Made by a program: the position numbers and the translations under genes
NCBI GenBank assembly: GCA_947501615.1
Contig: CANMWK010000006.1
Coordinates: 186,001 to 250,000, forward strand
Direction: 5' to 3'
Length of the DNA stretch: 64,000 bases
Source: an uncultured Tenacibaculum sp.
GTDB lineage: Bacteria; Bacteroidota; Bacteroidia; Flavobacteriales; Flavobacteriaceae
Part shown: piece by piece, positions 18,724 through 27,389 of the stretch
Layout: each line of letters starts with the position of its first letter
Position numbering within the stretch: the first letter of the stretch is position 1
Notes under the pieces: generated by a model
Database searches by the model: none
What the model saw: only the letters and a program-made list of their open reading frames with translations
Told to the model about the DNA's origin: nothing

Positions 18724-19837
18724 TATCAGCTGCATTTAAAGCGTAAATAGCAAAACTACCCAGCCAATGTCCGCCTTCGTAACTATCACCTACCAGATTT
18801 GGTAATGAATATTCTATATGTTCTTTAATTGTAATTTTTAAATGATTATACTCTGGCATATCTTTGATAATTCTAGACAAAGCCCAGGCTCTAGAAAAAT
18901 TAACTCCATCTAAATGCACTAATTTTCCATCTTTACGATCTGAAACTTCACCAACAGCCAATTGAAAATCGGTACTACTTAATTTCGGTAAAAACTTTTG
19001 TAACCAATCTTTAAACATTTCTTTTGGTAATACTCTTTTCATAATAGCCGCTTCTTGTAAACAAGGCGATAAAAAATCGAAACCACTTGGTTCCCATGAT
19101 AAAGGACATTCTTGATCTTTTAAATAAAAGGCTTTCGCCCTAGTTTCTATCAATAACTTTAGTTCAACATTATTCACTGTATTGGCATAATCCCAAGCAA
19201 ATGTTAGTCCGAATGCCGTATTCGTGTGTTCTCCAACACGAATTGGATATCTTAATTTTGGCAAAAACTCTATGTATTTTCTCACCATTAAGTTTGTTAA
19301 TGGCTGTAAATTTTGTTCTATTTGCTTCGCTACAGGATCGTTCCAAGTATATAATTCTTCTGCTAATTTTAATACCCAAGCCCAACCATAAGTTCGCTCG
19401 TAACTTTTATTAAACTTTCCATCAAAATAAGCTACTTCTTTTACTATATTTTCTTTTGAAATGTTCTGAAGTAATTGTTGTTTTATACTTTCTGCATGAT
19501 CTAAATTCGGAAATTGTTTTAACAAAGCCACTAAACTCCAATGTCCGTGAACCGAAGAATGCCAATCGAAACAACCATAAAACGCAGGATGCAATTCTTT
19601 TGGTGATTGTAAATCTTTTGCACTTCCTATGGTTTGATTTAACTTATTAGGATATTCTACTTGAATACAATGTATTGGAAGTGAAGCTAATTTATTCGCT
19701 TGCGCTAAATTTAGTTTTGGTAACTCAACCTGTTGTTGTATCACTACTTCTTTTTTCATTTCTTCTTTTTTTGTTTCAGTTTTAGAATTACAAGCACCTA
19801 AGACTAATAAAACACTCAACAATAGTATAAATCTCAT
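18716..19837 (-). CDS. DUF2891 family lipoprotein
   Basis: About 373 residues. The start at ATG 19837 gives a lipoprotein signal (MRFILLLSVLLVLGAC) followed by a charged linker. The family signature includes HPAFYGCFDWHSSVHGHW, YGWAWVLKLAEELYTW, GEHTNTAFGL, CPLSWEPSGFDFLSPCL and HLDGVNFSRAW, which resemble (alpha/alpha)-barrel glycan-active proteins. Enzymatic function is not established. It is the first gene of the overlapping DUF2891-Nramp-pxpABC set; many such proteins elsewhere are cytosolic, so the lipoprotein signal is worth noting. The frame is open further upstream to 19921, but the signal-peptide start is far better. Confidence 0.85.
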   Translation of the reverse strand: MRFILLLSVLLVLGACNSKTETKKEEMKKEVVIQQQVELPKLNLAQANKLASLPIHCIQVEYPNKLNQTIGSAKDLQSPKELHPAFYGCFDWHSSVHGHWSLVALLKQFPNLDHAESIKQQLLQNISKENIVKEVAYFDGKFNKSYERTYGWAWVLKLAEELYTWNDPVAKQIEQNLQPLTNLMVRKYIEFLPKLRYPIRVGEHTNTAFGLTFAWDYANTVNNVELKLLIETRAKAFYLKDQECPLSWEPSGFDFLSPCLQEAAIMKRVLPKEMFKDWLQKFLPKLSSTDFQLAVGEVSDRKDGKLVHLDGVNFSRAWALSRIIKDMPEYNHLKITIKEHIEYSLPNLVGDSYEGGHWLGSFAIYALNAADND

Positions 19838-19902
19838 CTGTATGTGTATTTGGTTGATATAAAAGTAAGGAAATCTATCGTATTCTTTTAGTCTATAGAT
19901 AA

Positions 19903-19935
19903 AGACCTCACAGATTATCAATATCTGTGAGGTCT
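19903..19935 (-). terminator. Strong hairpin downstream of the 138-residue secreted protein gene
   Basis: A perfect 13-bp stem (AGACCTCACAGAT / ATCTGTGAGGTCT) with a 7-nt loop lies between the stop of the gene at 19957 and the start of the DUF2891 gene. The U-tract is poor (TTTATCTAT), so termination is likely but not certain. Confidence 0.55.
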
Positions 19936-19956
19936 CATACTATTATATTACTATAA

Positions 19957-20373
19957 CTAAAACGTAAAAATAAACTTTACATTAAAATCTCTATTCTTAA
20001 ACTGATCTTGCATCCAACGAGATTCTTTATTGAGAACTTTCAACATTCCACTATTCATCCCATTGTAAGCTATTCTACTGTCAGTATTTCTTAGAAAGTT
20101 ACTAATTCCATTTCTCTTTGTTAGCCAAGAATTAAAATCATTTGGAGTTTTGAAAATGTCTCTATTTTCAAAAATAGATAGTTGGATTGTCTTTTTTGTT
20201 TCTTTCCTTTCACTAGTTGAATTATCAAATAGTCTTATATACCCTATTTGACTGACAAATCCTTTTCTTAAAGTTATAACAGTTTTTTTCTGTGCAAATA
20301 AAAATCCTGAAAGAAAGAAACTTACTAAAATCTTAACAAATAGTTTTTTTACCAACAACATATAGCTCTTCAT
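19957..20373 (-). CDS. Hypothetical secreted protein, 138 residues
   Basis: Not recognised. An N-terminal signal peptide (cleavage plausible after FLSGFLFAQ, about residue 28) is followed by basic and aromatic-rich sequence. The C-terminus ends in FNVKFIFTF, with alternating hydrophobic residues and a terminal phenylalanine, as seen in envelope-targeted proteins of Bacteroidota. The middle contains a WLTKRNGISNFLRNTDSRIA stretch and a single RWMQDQFKNRD helix. It sits alone between a hairpin and the ahcY terminator. It is too short for a full outer-membrane barrel, so it may be a small periplasmic protein or the relic of a larger one. Confidence 0.6.
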   Translation of the reverse strand: MKSYMLLVKKLFVKILVSFFLSGFLFAQKKTVITLRKGFVSQIGYIRLFDNSTSERKETKKTIQLSIFENRDIFKTPNDFNSWLTKRNGISNFLRNTDSRIAYNGMNSGMLKVLNKESRWMQDQFKNRDFNVKFIFTF

Positions 20374-20435
20374 GATTATAACGAAGCGAATATAAATATA
20401 TGTTTGTTAGAATTTTACTAACAAAATCATAAATA

Positions 20436-20463
20436 AAAAAACCCCGTCGAATGACGAGGTTTG
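20436..20463 (-). terminator. Intrinsic terminator of ahcY
   Basis: On the minus strand AAACCTCGTC-ATTC-GACGGGGTTT forms a stable stem (one G-T pair) followed by TTTTT. It begins 27 bp after the ahcY stop codon. Confidence 0.85.
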
Positions 20464-20489
20464 ATATATATATAACGAACTGACTATTA

Positions 20490-21806
20490 CTAGTATCTGT
20501 AATGCTCTGGTTTAAATGGTCCTTCAACAGTTACACCAATATAATCTGCTTGGTCTTTGCGTAATTCTGTTAATTCTACACCAATCTTCGCTAAATGTAA
20601 TTTTGCTACTTTTTCATCTAAATGCTTTGGTAACATATATACATCATTCTTATACGCCTCAACATTATTCCATAATTCGATTTGTGCTAAAGTTTGATTC
20701 GTAAATGAATTCGACATTACGAAACTTGGGTGACCTGTTGCACATCCTAAGTTTACTAAACGTCCTTCAGCTAAAATGATTACGTCGTTTCCATTGATGG
20801 TATATTTATCTACTTGAGGTTTGATTTCAACTTTAGTATTTCCATACTTTTCGTTTAACCAAGCCATATCGATTTCGTTATCGAAGTGTCCAATGTTACA
20901 AACGATTGCTTTATCTTTTAAAGCTTCGAAATGTTGACCTTGAACGATATCTTTGTTTCCTGTCGTAGTAATCACGATATCTGCATTTCCTACAACAGAC
21001 TCTAATCTCTTAACTTCAAAACCGTCCATTGCAGCTTGTAAAGCACAAATTGGATCGATTTCTGTAACAGTAACAATAGAACCAGCTCCACGGAAAGAAG
21101 CAGCAGTACCTTTACCTACATCTCCATATCCACAAACTACAACTCTTTTTCCTGCTAACATTACATCTGTAGCACGACGAATTGCATCAACAGCAGATTC
21201 TTTACATCCGTATTTGTTATCAAACTTAGATTTCGTTACAGAATCGTTTACGTTAATCGCTGGCATTGGTAAAGTTCCGTTCTTTACTCTTTCGTATAAA
21301 CGGTGAACTCCAGTAGTAGTTTCTTCAGATAATCCATTGATTCCTTCAGCTAATTCTGGATATTTATCTAATACCATGTTTGTTAAATCACCACCATCAT
21401 CTAAAATCATATTTAATGGCTTCTTCTCTTCTCCGAAGAATAACGTTTGCTCGATACACCAATCGAATTCCTCTTCGTTCATTCCTTTCCAAGCATACAC
21501 TGGAGTACCAGCAGCAGCAATTGCAGCAGCAGCTTGATCTTGAGTAGAGAAAATGTTACAAGAACTCCAAGTAACCTCAGCTCCTAAAGCTTGTAAAGTT
21601 TCAATTAAAACCGCAGTTTGAATCGTCATGTGTAAACATCCTGCAATTCTTGCTCCTTTTAAAGGTTGCTCATCTTTATATTCCTCACGTAAACTCATTA
21701 AACCTGGCATTTCTGCTTCAGCTAATTCGATTTCTTTTCTTCCCCAATCTGCTAAAGAAATATCTTTAACTTTGTAAGGAACATACGCAGCGGTTTTTGT
21801 GCTCAT
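20490..21806 (-). CDS. ahcY: Adenosylhomocysteinase
   Basis: A 438-residue S-adenosylhomocysteine hydrolase, the enzyme splitting SAH to adenosine and homocysteine in the methyl cycle. Recognised by the substrate segments [20 protein letters not shown] and DDGGDLTN, the NAD-binding [17 protein letters not shown], and the conserved C-terminus ending [16 protein letters not shown] carries the catalytic lysine and aspartate region. It is monocistronic: there is a terminator downstream and a 62-bp divergent gap to the phosphopantetheinyl transferase gene upstream. That gap is too short for a SAM/SAH riboswitch. Confidence 0.97.
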   Translation of the reverse strand: MSTKTAAYVPYKVKDISLADWGRKEIELAEAEMPGLMSLREEYKDEQPLKGARIAGCLHMTIQTAVLIETLQALGAEVTWSSCNIFSTQDQAAAAIAAAGTPVYAWKGMNEEEFDWCIEQTLFFGEEKKPLNMILDDGGDLTNMVLDKYPELAEGINGLSEETTTGVHRLYERVKNGTLPMPAINVNDSVTKSKFDNKYGCKESAVDAIRRATDVMLAGKRVVVCGYGDVGKGTAASFRGAGSIVTVTEIDPICALQAAMDGFEVKRLESVVGNADIVITTTGNKDIVQGQHFEALKDKAIVCNIGHFDNEIDMAWLNEKYGNTKVEIKPQVDKYTINGNDVIILAEGRLVNLGCATGHPSFVMSNSFTNQTLAQIELWNNVEAYKNDVYMLPKHLDEKVAKLHLAKIGVELTELRKDQADYIGVTVEGPFKPEHYRY

Positions 21807-21841
21807 ATTTTTGTATCTTTATTTTTCTTGAATTTGAGTTG

Positions 21842-21849
21842 CAAAATTA
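21842..21849 (-). promoter_or_regulatory. Possible ahcY -7 promoter element (TAATTTTG)
   Basis: TAATTTTG on the minus strand matches the Bacteroidota -7 consensus TAnnTTTG, 35 bp before the ahcY start. No clear TTG -33 element is present, so the call is tentative. Confidence 0.35.
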
Positions 21850-21868
21850 CAAAATAACTTTCTAAAAC

Positions 21869-22495
21869 ATGCCTCTATACAAAACAATAACTGTTAACAA
21901 TACTGCTAAAGTTTTGATTTGGAAGATTGAAGAGTCTTACGATGACTTATTTCAAGGTACAAATCTAACTTCTCAGAGCTTGAAACGTGTTTCTAATATG
22001 AAATCTGATTTACACCAAAGAGGTTTCTTAAGTGTACGTCATTTACTGAGAGAAGTAGGATATGAGGATCATGATTTATTTTATGATGAGTTTGGAAAAC
22101 CACATTTAAAAGACGGAACGCATATTTCTATTACCCACTCTTTTACTTTTTCTGCTTTAATTGTTTCTAAAAAAAAGAAAGTAGGGATTGATATTGAAAA
22201 AAGACGTGATAAAATTGTGAAAATTGCACATAAGTTCACTCCCATTGAAGAGTATAAATCTATTGCAAACCACGACGCTTTAGTTAGCAAATTAACTGTT
22301 GTTTGGGGAGCTAAAGAGAGTTTGTATAAAATTTATGGAAAGAAAAAATTGCTGTTTCTAGATCATATTTATGTGGAAGATTTCTCTTTTGAAAATGATA
22401 CTACTACTGGAAAAATTCTGTACGAAGGAACAACTTCCGAATACGATATTCACTTTGAAGAAATTGAAGATTTTACTTGTGTGTATGCTTTTTAG
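21869..22495 (+). CDS. 4'-phosphopantetheinyl transferase superfamily protein
   Basis: A 208-residue Sfp-type transferase. It carries the two signature motifs: VGIDIEKRRDKI (Mg-binding Asp/Glu region, about residue 110) and WGAKESLYKIYGKK (about residue 150). Upstream, RGFLSVRHLLREVGYED and FGKPHLKDGTHISITHS are also family segments. It transfers phosphopantetheine from CoA onto carrier proteins, either fatty-acid ACP or secondary-metabolite carriers; which one cannot be told. It is divergent from ahcY. Its stop codon is directly followed by an octanucleotide tandem repeat. Confidence 0.9.
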   Translation: MPLYKTITVNNTAKVLIWKIEESYDDLFQGTNLTSQSLKRVSNMKSDLHQRGFLSVRHLLREVGYEDHDLFYDEFGKPHLKDGTHISITHSFTFSALIVSKKKKVGIDIEKRRDKIVKIAHKFTPIEEYKSIANHDALVSKLTVVWGAKESLYKIYGKKKLLFLDHIYVEDFSFENDTTTGKILYEGTTSEYDIHFEEIEDFTCVYAF

Positions 22496-22567
22496 TTGGA
22501 AAGTTGGAAAGTTGGAAAGTTGGAAAGTTGGAAAGTTGGAAAGTTGGAAAGTTGGAAAGTTGGAAAG
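22496..22567. repeat. (TTGGAAAG) x9 octanucleotide microsatellite
   Basis: Nine uninterrupted copies of the 8-bp unit TTGGAAAG begin on the base after the TAG stop of the phosphopantetheinyl transferase gene. Frames reading through it give only low-complexity peptide, so no gene is called. Confidence 0.95.
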
Positions 22568-22628
22568 TAATCAAAGATATTCTGCTGACTTGACAAAGAA
22601 TTAAAGTGAAAAATAAGTTTTGAAAAAT

Positions 22629-22804
22629 GTGAACTGAGCATCTTCAAAGTGAAAACTGAGTTCTATCGAAATGGAAACTGAGCATCGTCGAAGTGGAAAC
22701 TGAGCATCGCCGAAGTGGAAACTGAGCATCGCCGAAGTGGAAACTGAGCATCGCCGAAGTGGAAACTGAGTTCTATCGAAATGGAAACTGAGCTCTATCG
22801 AAGT
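22629..22804. repeat. About eight tandem copies of a 22-bp repeat (GGAAACTGAGCATCGCCGAAGT)
   Basis: Contiguous 22-bp units, alternating between a GAGCATCGCCGAAGTGG form and a GAGTTCTATCGAAATGG form. The reverse complement contains CTTCGGCGATGCTCAG, so this is an expanded version of the CTTCGAC-N3-GCTCAG family found in other gaps of the window. There are no spacers, so it is not a CRISPR. Confidence 0.9.
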
Positions 22805-22855
22805 TTGGTATAAGTTTTGTTTATATGCCATTCATATTTTAAAAACTGAATTACT

Positions 22856-23773
22856 ATGAAACAAGTTTATTTTTTAGCATTAATCTTTATTTATGAATTA
22901 AGTTATACTCAAAAGGCCCAGTTCTTCAATTTAGACACTATAACTAATGTAGATATACATGGAAAAAAAGGTACTACTATCTTTTTTAATAGGAATGATT
23001 TTGATCTTAACTCTACTTCAAAAATAACCTTAGAACTACAAGAAAGTTTTGATCTTAGTAATGCAAAAAAAGGAAATCTAATTCCAAGACAATACGGATA
23101 TTTAAAATTTCATTTCTATTCTAATGGAAAAGAAATAAAATTAAAAAGAGGTAAAAAACTTGATGTATCAACCCCGAAGAACAACTTACGAAATATTAAT
23201 CATCATGTTTTTGAATCTAGTTTCTCGAAAAACTCTGTTTCTTGGGAGCGAAATAATCAAGCTTATGAACGAATTTCGGTAGACGTTGGAGGGGGTATTT
23301 CTGTAATAAAGTTAAAGCATAAAGATACTATAGCTAAGTGTTTAAAAAATAAAAATAGATCCTTTAAAACACAAAAAGAATTCATAAAAGAAAACAACAA
23401 ATACATTGATCTATATCCTAATTTTATCTACAAAAAACACAAACCCATAGAATCTTCTGACTTTATTTCAGTTACCCAAACTATTAATTTCAATATAAAA
23501 AAGTTAAATCAATTTTACTTTCAACCTGAATTCTACATCTATTACAAAAATGAAAGAGCTTTTCAACATATCTCGTTCCCTCATGATAAAAAAATCAAAT
23601 TTAAAGATATTCCTATTTTTGAAAACACATTCTTAATTGCTGTAAGAAATGAATATAACGGAACTTTTTACACTGATAAAATTAGAATCACTTCCAAAAC
23701 AGATCATACTGAAGTTATCTTAAACATGAAAAAAACAACAAAAGAAGAATTGAAAAAACTTTTCGATTCGTAA
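22856..23773 (+). CDS. Hypothetical secreted protein, 305 residues
   Basis: Not recognised. A signal peptide (MKQVYFLALIFIYELSYTQ) precedes a lysine-rich, beta-strand-rich protein. Two similar-looking beta units may be present, one around residues 25-165 (ITLELQESFDLSN ... YGYLKFHFYSNGKEIKLKRG) and one around 205-295 (TQTINFNIKKLNQFYFQPEF ... FYTDKIRITSKTDHTEVILN). There is no cysteine pair, protease motif or sorting domain. The start lies about 50 bp after the 22-bp repeat array. It precedes pnuC by 41 bp on the same strand but has no evident functional link. Probably periplasmic or surface-exposed. Confidence 0.65.
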   Translation: MKQVYFLALIFIYELSYTQKAQFFNLDTITNVDIHGKKGTTIFFNRNDFDLNSTSKITLELQESFDLSNAKKGNLIPRQYGYLKFHFYSNGKEIKLKRGKKLDVSTPKNNLRNINHHVFESSFSKNSVSWERNNQAYERISVDVGGGISVIKLKHKDTIAKCLKNKNRSFKTQKEFIKENNKYIDLYPNFIYKKHKPIESSDFISVTQTINFNIKKLNQFYFQPEFYIYYKNERAFQHISFPHDKKIKFKDIPIFENTFLIAVRNEYNGTFYTDKIRITSKTDHTEVILNMKKTTKEELKKLFDS

Positions 23774-23814
23774 AAATATTGTTTCTTTAACGACTCAACT
23801 TCAAAAGATATTAA

Positions 23815-24444
23815 ATGCAACAGCTTTTCGATTTTTTATTTGGACAGTATGCGAGTTCATCGACTATTGATATTGTACTTGAAATTATTGCTGTTGTATT
23901 TGGTTTTTTATCGGTTTGGTTTTCTAAACAGAATAATATTTGGGTATTTCCTACTGGAATGATTAGTACTTCAATTTTTGTGTACTTATTATTTAAATGG
24001 GAATTATTAGGTGATATGATGATTAATGGGTACTATTTTGCCATGAGTGTTTATGGGTGGTATATCTGGACTCGTAAAGTAGATGAAACTCATGTTACTC
24101 CTATAAGTAAAACAACTAATAAAGAGAAAAAACTAAGTGTTATTATTTTTATAGCCACTTTATTTTTTGTGTATTTTGTTTATACTGCTTTTGATAAATG
24201 GACTAGCTATATAGCTTATTTAGATACCCTAACCACAGCTGTTTTTTTTGTTGGTATGTGGTTAATGGCAAAACGAAAAATAGAAAATTGGATCTACTGG
24301 ATTATTGGTAATATAATCTCCGTACCTTTATATTTCATCAAAGGATTTACATTTACTAGTTTTCAATATTTAATATTTACTGTTATTGCAATTTTAGGAT
24401 ATATCGCATGGAAGAACAACTTAAACAACACCCAATCAATTTAG
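23815..24444 (+). CDS. pnuC: Nicotinamide riboside transporter PnuC
   Basis: A 209-residue membrane protein with about seven hydrophobic helices. The PnuC signature is clear: WFSKQNNIWVFPTGMIS, NGYYFAMSVYGWYIWTRK, and the C-terminal GMWLMAKRKIENWIYWIIGN. It facilitates uptake of nicotinamide riboside for NAD salvage. It overlaps the next gene, a NadR-like kinase, by 37 bp; kinase trapping of the imported riboside is the known logic of this pairing. Confidence 0.95.
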   Translation: MQQLFDFLFGQYASSSTIDIVLEIIAVVFGFLSVWFSKQNNIWVFPTGMISTSIFVYLLFKWELLGDMMINGYYFAMSVYGWYIWTRKVDETHVTPISKTTNKEKKLSVIIFIATLFFVYFVYTAFDKWTSYIAYLDTLTTAVFFVGMWLMAKRKIENWIYWIIGNIISVPLYFIKGFTFTSFQYLIFTVIAILGYIAWKNNLNNTQSI

Positions 24445-25061
24445 TAAAAGTAGTTTTATTTGGTCCTGAAAGCACTGGAAAAACTACACTTTCTCGTCAG
24501 CTTGCCAGACATTATAATACCGTTTGGGCTCCTGAATACGCTCGCGAATATTTACAAGACAAATGGAATAATGAACGTAAAACTTGTGAAGAGTCAGATT
24601 TACTTCCTATCGCCGTAGGACAAATGGAGCTAGAAAATAGTTTAGCTAAAAAAGCAGATAAAATCCTAATTTGTGATACTGATTTATTAGAAACAAAGGT
24701 ATATTCCGAAGAATATTATGGTGGCTTTGTTGATGCTAAACTAGATGAAGCTGCTATTAAAAATTCATATGATATTTATTTTCTAACCTACATAGATACT
24801 CCTTGGGAAGAAGACGATTTAAGAGACAGACCAGAACTACGTGAAGAAATGTTCAATGCTTTTAAAAACACACTAGAAAAGTACAATAAACCTTATGTAT
24901 TATTAAAAGGGGATAAAGAAACTCGGTTTAAAAAGGCAACTACCATTATTAATGAATTGTTAGCTAAAAAAGACAATTTACATTCGTACTCAGATACGCT
25001 TATTGATTTGGATTTTCACTTTATGCATCAGAATTTAGATGCTAATAATTTTATGTTGTAA
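24408..25061 (+). CDS. NadR-like ribosylnicotinamide kinase (AAA/P-loop ATPase)
   Basis: A 217-residue P-loop protein. Walker A is GPESTGKTTLSRQLARHY at about residues 18-35, followed by WAPEYAREYLQDKW, a typical segment of the NadR C-terminal kinase domain; CDTDLLETKVYSEEYYG is another. The nucleotidyltransferase and helix-turn-helix parts of full NadR are absent, so only phosphorylation of nicotinamide riboside to NMN is expected. It follows pnuC with a 37-bp overlap and is followed 2 bp later by the rescue-factor gene. Some flavobacterial annotations label this simply an ATP-binding protein. Confidence 0.88.
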   Translation: MEEQLKQHPINLVKVVLFGPESTGKTTLSRQLARHYNTVWAPEYAREYLQDKWNNERKTCEESDLLPIAVGQMELENSLAKKADKILICDTDLLETKVYSEEYYGGFVDAKLDEAAIKNSYDIYFLTYIDTPWEEDDLRDRPELREEMFNAFKNTLEKYNKPYVLLKGDKETRFKKATTIINELLAKKDNLHSYSDTLIDLDFHFMHQNLDANNFML

Positions 25062-25063
25062 TT

Positions 25064-25468
25064 GTGAATTTTGAAATCGTAAAAAAAGAACTCCAATTCA
25101 AAGCTATTCGAAGTTCTGGAGCTGGCGGACAACATGTAAACAAAGTCTCTTCTAAAATAGAACTCAGTTTTAATGTAAAAGATTCATTAGGAATTTCTAG
25201 TCGTGAAAAAGAATTATTATTGCAACGATTAGCACATAAACTAACCAAAGAAAGAATACTCATCTTAACTTGTCAAGAAACAAGATCTCAACATAAAAAC
25301 AAACAGCTAATTCTTAATCGTCTCTTTGAACTCCTTACGCAAGCATTACAAATACAAAAGAAACGAAAAGCGACTAAACCTACCAAGACTTCAATTAAAA
25401 AGAGAATACAAACAAAGAAAATAAATGCTCTAAAAAAATCTTTACGAAAAAAACCTAATACAGATTAA
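25064..25468 (+). CDS. arfB: ArfB/YaeJ-type ribosome-rescue peptidyl hydrolase
   Basis: A 134-residue release-factor-like protein. The catalytic GGQ lies in FKAIRSSGAGGQHVNKVSSK (residues about 13-32), and the C-terminal tail is highly basic (KKRKATKPTKTSIKKRIQTKK ...), as needed to enter the empty mRNA channel of stalled ribosomes. It lacks the codon-recognition domains of RF1 and RF2. The start is a GTG, 2 bp after the kinase stop; it gives the usual family N-terminus and no better ATG is present. It is translationally coupled to the NAD-salvage genes without an obvious functional link. Confidence 0.92.
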   Translation: MNFEIVKKELQFKAIRSSGAGGQHVNKVSSKIELSFNVKDSLGISSREKELLLQRLAHKLTKERILILTCQETRSQHKNKQLILNRLFELLTQALQIQKKRKATKPTKTSIKKRIQTKKINALKKSLRKKPNTD

Positions 25469-25478
25469 TGCTTTTTTT

Positions 25479-25745
25479 CTACTTATTTATTCTACCAATG
25501 GCACAACTTACATAAGATTTTGCTTTATGCATTAAATTATTTGCATCTCCTGTTTCAGGATACCCTAATTTTGATAATTTTTCTTTAATCGTTATTAAAA
25601 TAGTATCTGATGTATTCACTTTTACTGTTGAATTTTCTACATCAACCGCTACAGTATCTACACCTTTTATTTCTGAAAGTTCTTTGATTATCGTATTTGC
25701 ACAACCATGACATTTCAAATTTTCTATTTGTATTTCTTTAATCAT
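25479..25745 (-). CDS. Heavy-metal-associated (HMA) domain protein
   Basis: An 88-residue protein with one HMA/CopZ-like ferredoxin fold: the metal-binding CHGC lies near residue 13 (IENLKCHGCANTIIKEL), followed by GVDTVAVDVENSTVKV. A short C-terminal extension carries one more cysteine (SYVSCAIGRINK). There is no signal peptide, so it is cytosolic. It probably binds Cu(I) or a similar soft metal; no P-type ATPase is in the window. It is convergent with the rescue-factor gene, with only 10 bp between stops. Confidence 0.85.
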   Translation of the reverse strand: MIKEIQIENLKCHGCANTIIKELSEIKGVDTVAVDVENSTVKVNTSDTILITIKEKLSKLGYPETGDANNLMHKAKSYVSCAIGRINK

Positions 25746-25957
25746 TTTGTTTCAGTTTTATATTTTATGGCTTAATACATGACAAAAAACACTTTCCAAC
25801 TCGAACAACTGAAAATCAGCGTTTTACTTGGATTGAAATTCATTGAGTCACCTCGAGCGGAGTCGAGAGGTTTCTAGTTAAATTGTTAACAATAATAAGG
25901 TCTCGACTGCGCTCGACCTGACGGCGAAAAAAATATTTTAAAGATTTCTGTCATGTA
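25746..25957. repeat. Intergenic gap with TCGAC-cored dispersed repeat
   Basis: No gene. ACCTCGAGCGGAGTCGAGAGG at about 25851-25871 is a near-palindrome, and GGTCTCGACTGCGCTCGACC at about 25900-25919 is a related unit. The ends, ACATGACA near 25777 and TGTCATGTAC near 25951, are inverted copies, so the whole gap looks like one folded repeat element. Confidence 0.6.
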
Positions 25958-27376
25958 CTAAGATTTTATGGATACGTTTAAAACGTATCTTACTTCGAGT
26001 TCTCTTTCTATATTTGTTTCTTTTATTGCCTTATAGCCTCCTGCCACATCTATTACATTGTGAAAACCTCTAGATTTTAATATCGATGCAGCGATTACAG
26101 AACGATAACCACCTGCACAATGAATATAAAAATCAGTTGCATTTGGAAAGACATTAAAATAATCATTCAAATAGTCTAACGGTGTATTTTGAACATTTGT
26201 TATATGATCCGAATCATATTCTCCTGGTTTTCTCACGTCAAAAACTATTGCTTTATCTTTTAAGGCCTTCTCTAAATAAGTAGCGGAAACCGATCGTAGT
26301 GTATCAAATGCTTTCCCTTCACGTTTCCAATTCTCAAAACTTCCTTTTAAATACCCCAATACGTTATCAAAGCCTACTCTTGCTAATCTTGTAATTGTTT
26401 CTTCTTCTTTTCCTTCAGGTGTAATTAATAAAATTGGTTGTTTTGTATCTCTAATCAAAGCTCCTACCCAAGGCGCAAAGGATCCATTTAAACCAATAAA
26501 TATAGACTGAGGTATAAATCCTTCTATAAAATCTGATTGATGTCTTACATCTAGTAATAATGCTTGATGTTTTTCAGCTATATATTCAAACTCTTGTACT
26601 GAAAGCGCTTTCGTCCCTCTTGCTAAAATACTATCGATAGAATCATAACCTTCCTTATTCAATTTTACATTTAAAGGGAAATATTCTGGAGGCGGTAATA
26701 AACCATTAGTCACCTCTTTCACAAATTCTTCTTTAGTCATATCCTCCCTTAAGGCATAATTATCTCTCTTCTGATTTCCAATTGTACTTACAGTCTCTTT
26801 ACTTAGATGCTTACCACATGCTGATCCAGCTCCATGGGCAGGATAAACAATTACATCATCACTTAATGTCATAATTTTCGTTCGTAAGCTATCATAAAGA
26901 TACCCTGCTAAGTCTTCTTGAGTTATTTTTCCTTTCTGAGCTAAATCGGGTCTTCCAACATCTCCGATAAACAAGGTATCACCACTAAAAATCGCATGAT
27001 CTTCACCATTTTCATCTTTTAACAAATACGTAGTACTTTCCATAGTATGGCCAGGCGTATGTAAAGCTATGATTTCTATAGCTCCAACTTTAAATGATTC
27101 TAAATCTTTTGCTATATGTGTTTTAAAATTGGTTACTGCAGTAGGGCCATACACAATGGTTGCTCCTGTTTTTTCAGCAAGTGTAATATGTCCACTAACA
27201 AAATCAGCATGGAAATGTGTCTCAAAAATATACTTTATTGTTGCATCATTCTCTTTCGCTTTGTCAATATAAGGTTGTACTTCACGTAATGGATCAATAA
27301 TAGCAACCTCTCCATTACTTTCAATGTAATATGTTCCTTGTGATAAGCAATTTGTATAAATCTGTTCTATCTTCAT
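25958..27376 (-). CDS. CstB-like persulfide dioxygenase/rhodanese fusion (MBL fold)
   Basis: A 472-residue sulfur enzyme. Residues 1-235 form a metallo-beta-lactamase domain of the ETHE1 type, with THFHADFVSGH, HTPGHTMEST, FSGDTLFIGDVGRPD and YPAHGAGSACGKH. Two rhodanese domains follow. The first (about 255-350) has no catalytic cysteine: its loop reads LLITPEGKEEE. The second (about 365-465) has it in YIHCAGGYRSV. This matches CstB-type enzymes, which oxidise low-molecular-weight persulfides to thiosulfate or sulfite. The adjacent SulP transporter gene, 13 bp upstream on the same strand, fits handling of the sulfur oxyanion products. Confidence 0.9.
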   Translation of the reverse strand: MKIEQIYTNCLSQGTYYIESNGEVAIIDPLREVQPYIDKAKENDATIKYIFETHFHADFVSGHITLAEKTGATIVYGPTAVTNFKTHIAKDLESFKVGAIEIIALHTPGHTMESTTYLLKDENGEDHAIFSGDTLFIGDVGRPDLAQKGKITQEDLAGYLYDSLRTKIMTLSDDVIVYPAHGAGSACGKHLSKETVSTIGNQKRDNYALREDMTKEEFVKEVTNGLLPPPEYFPLNVKLNKEGYDSIDSILARGTKALSVQEFEYIAEKHQALLLDVRHQSDFIEGFIPQSIFIGLNGSFAPWVGALIRDTKQPILLITPEGKEEETITRLARVGFDNVLGYLKGSFENWKREGKAFDTLRSVSATYLEKALKDKAIVFDVRKPGEYDSDHITNVQNTPLDYLNDYFNVFPNATDFYIHCAGGYRSVIAASILKSRGFHNVIDVAGGYKAIKETNIERELEVRYVLNVSIKS

Positions 27377-27389
27377 AATTCAATGTCTT

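Noticed and set aside
21807..21868. SAM or SAH riboswitch upstream of ahcY
   Set aside because: The gap is only 62 bp and shows no paired elements of known SAM or SAH riboswitches.
22371..22831. Open frames reading through the octanucleotide and 22-bp arrays on both strands
   Set aside because: The peptides are direct translations of tandem repeats (LESWKVG, SFHFDRTQFPL) and overlap the transferase gene or the arrays.
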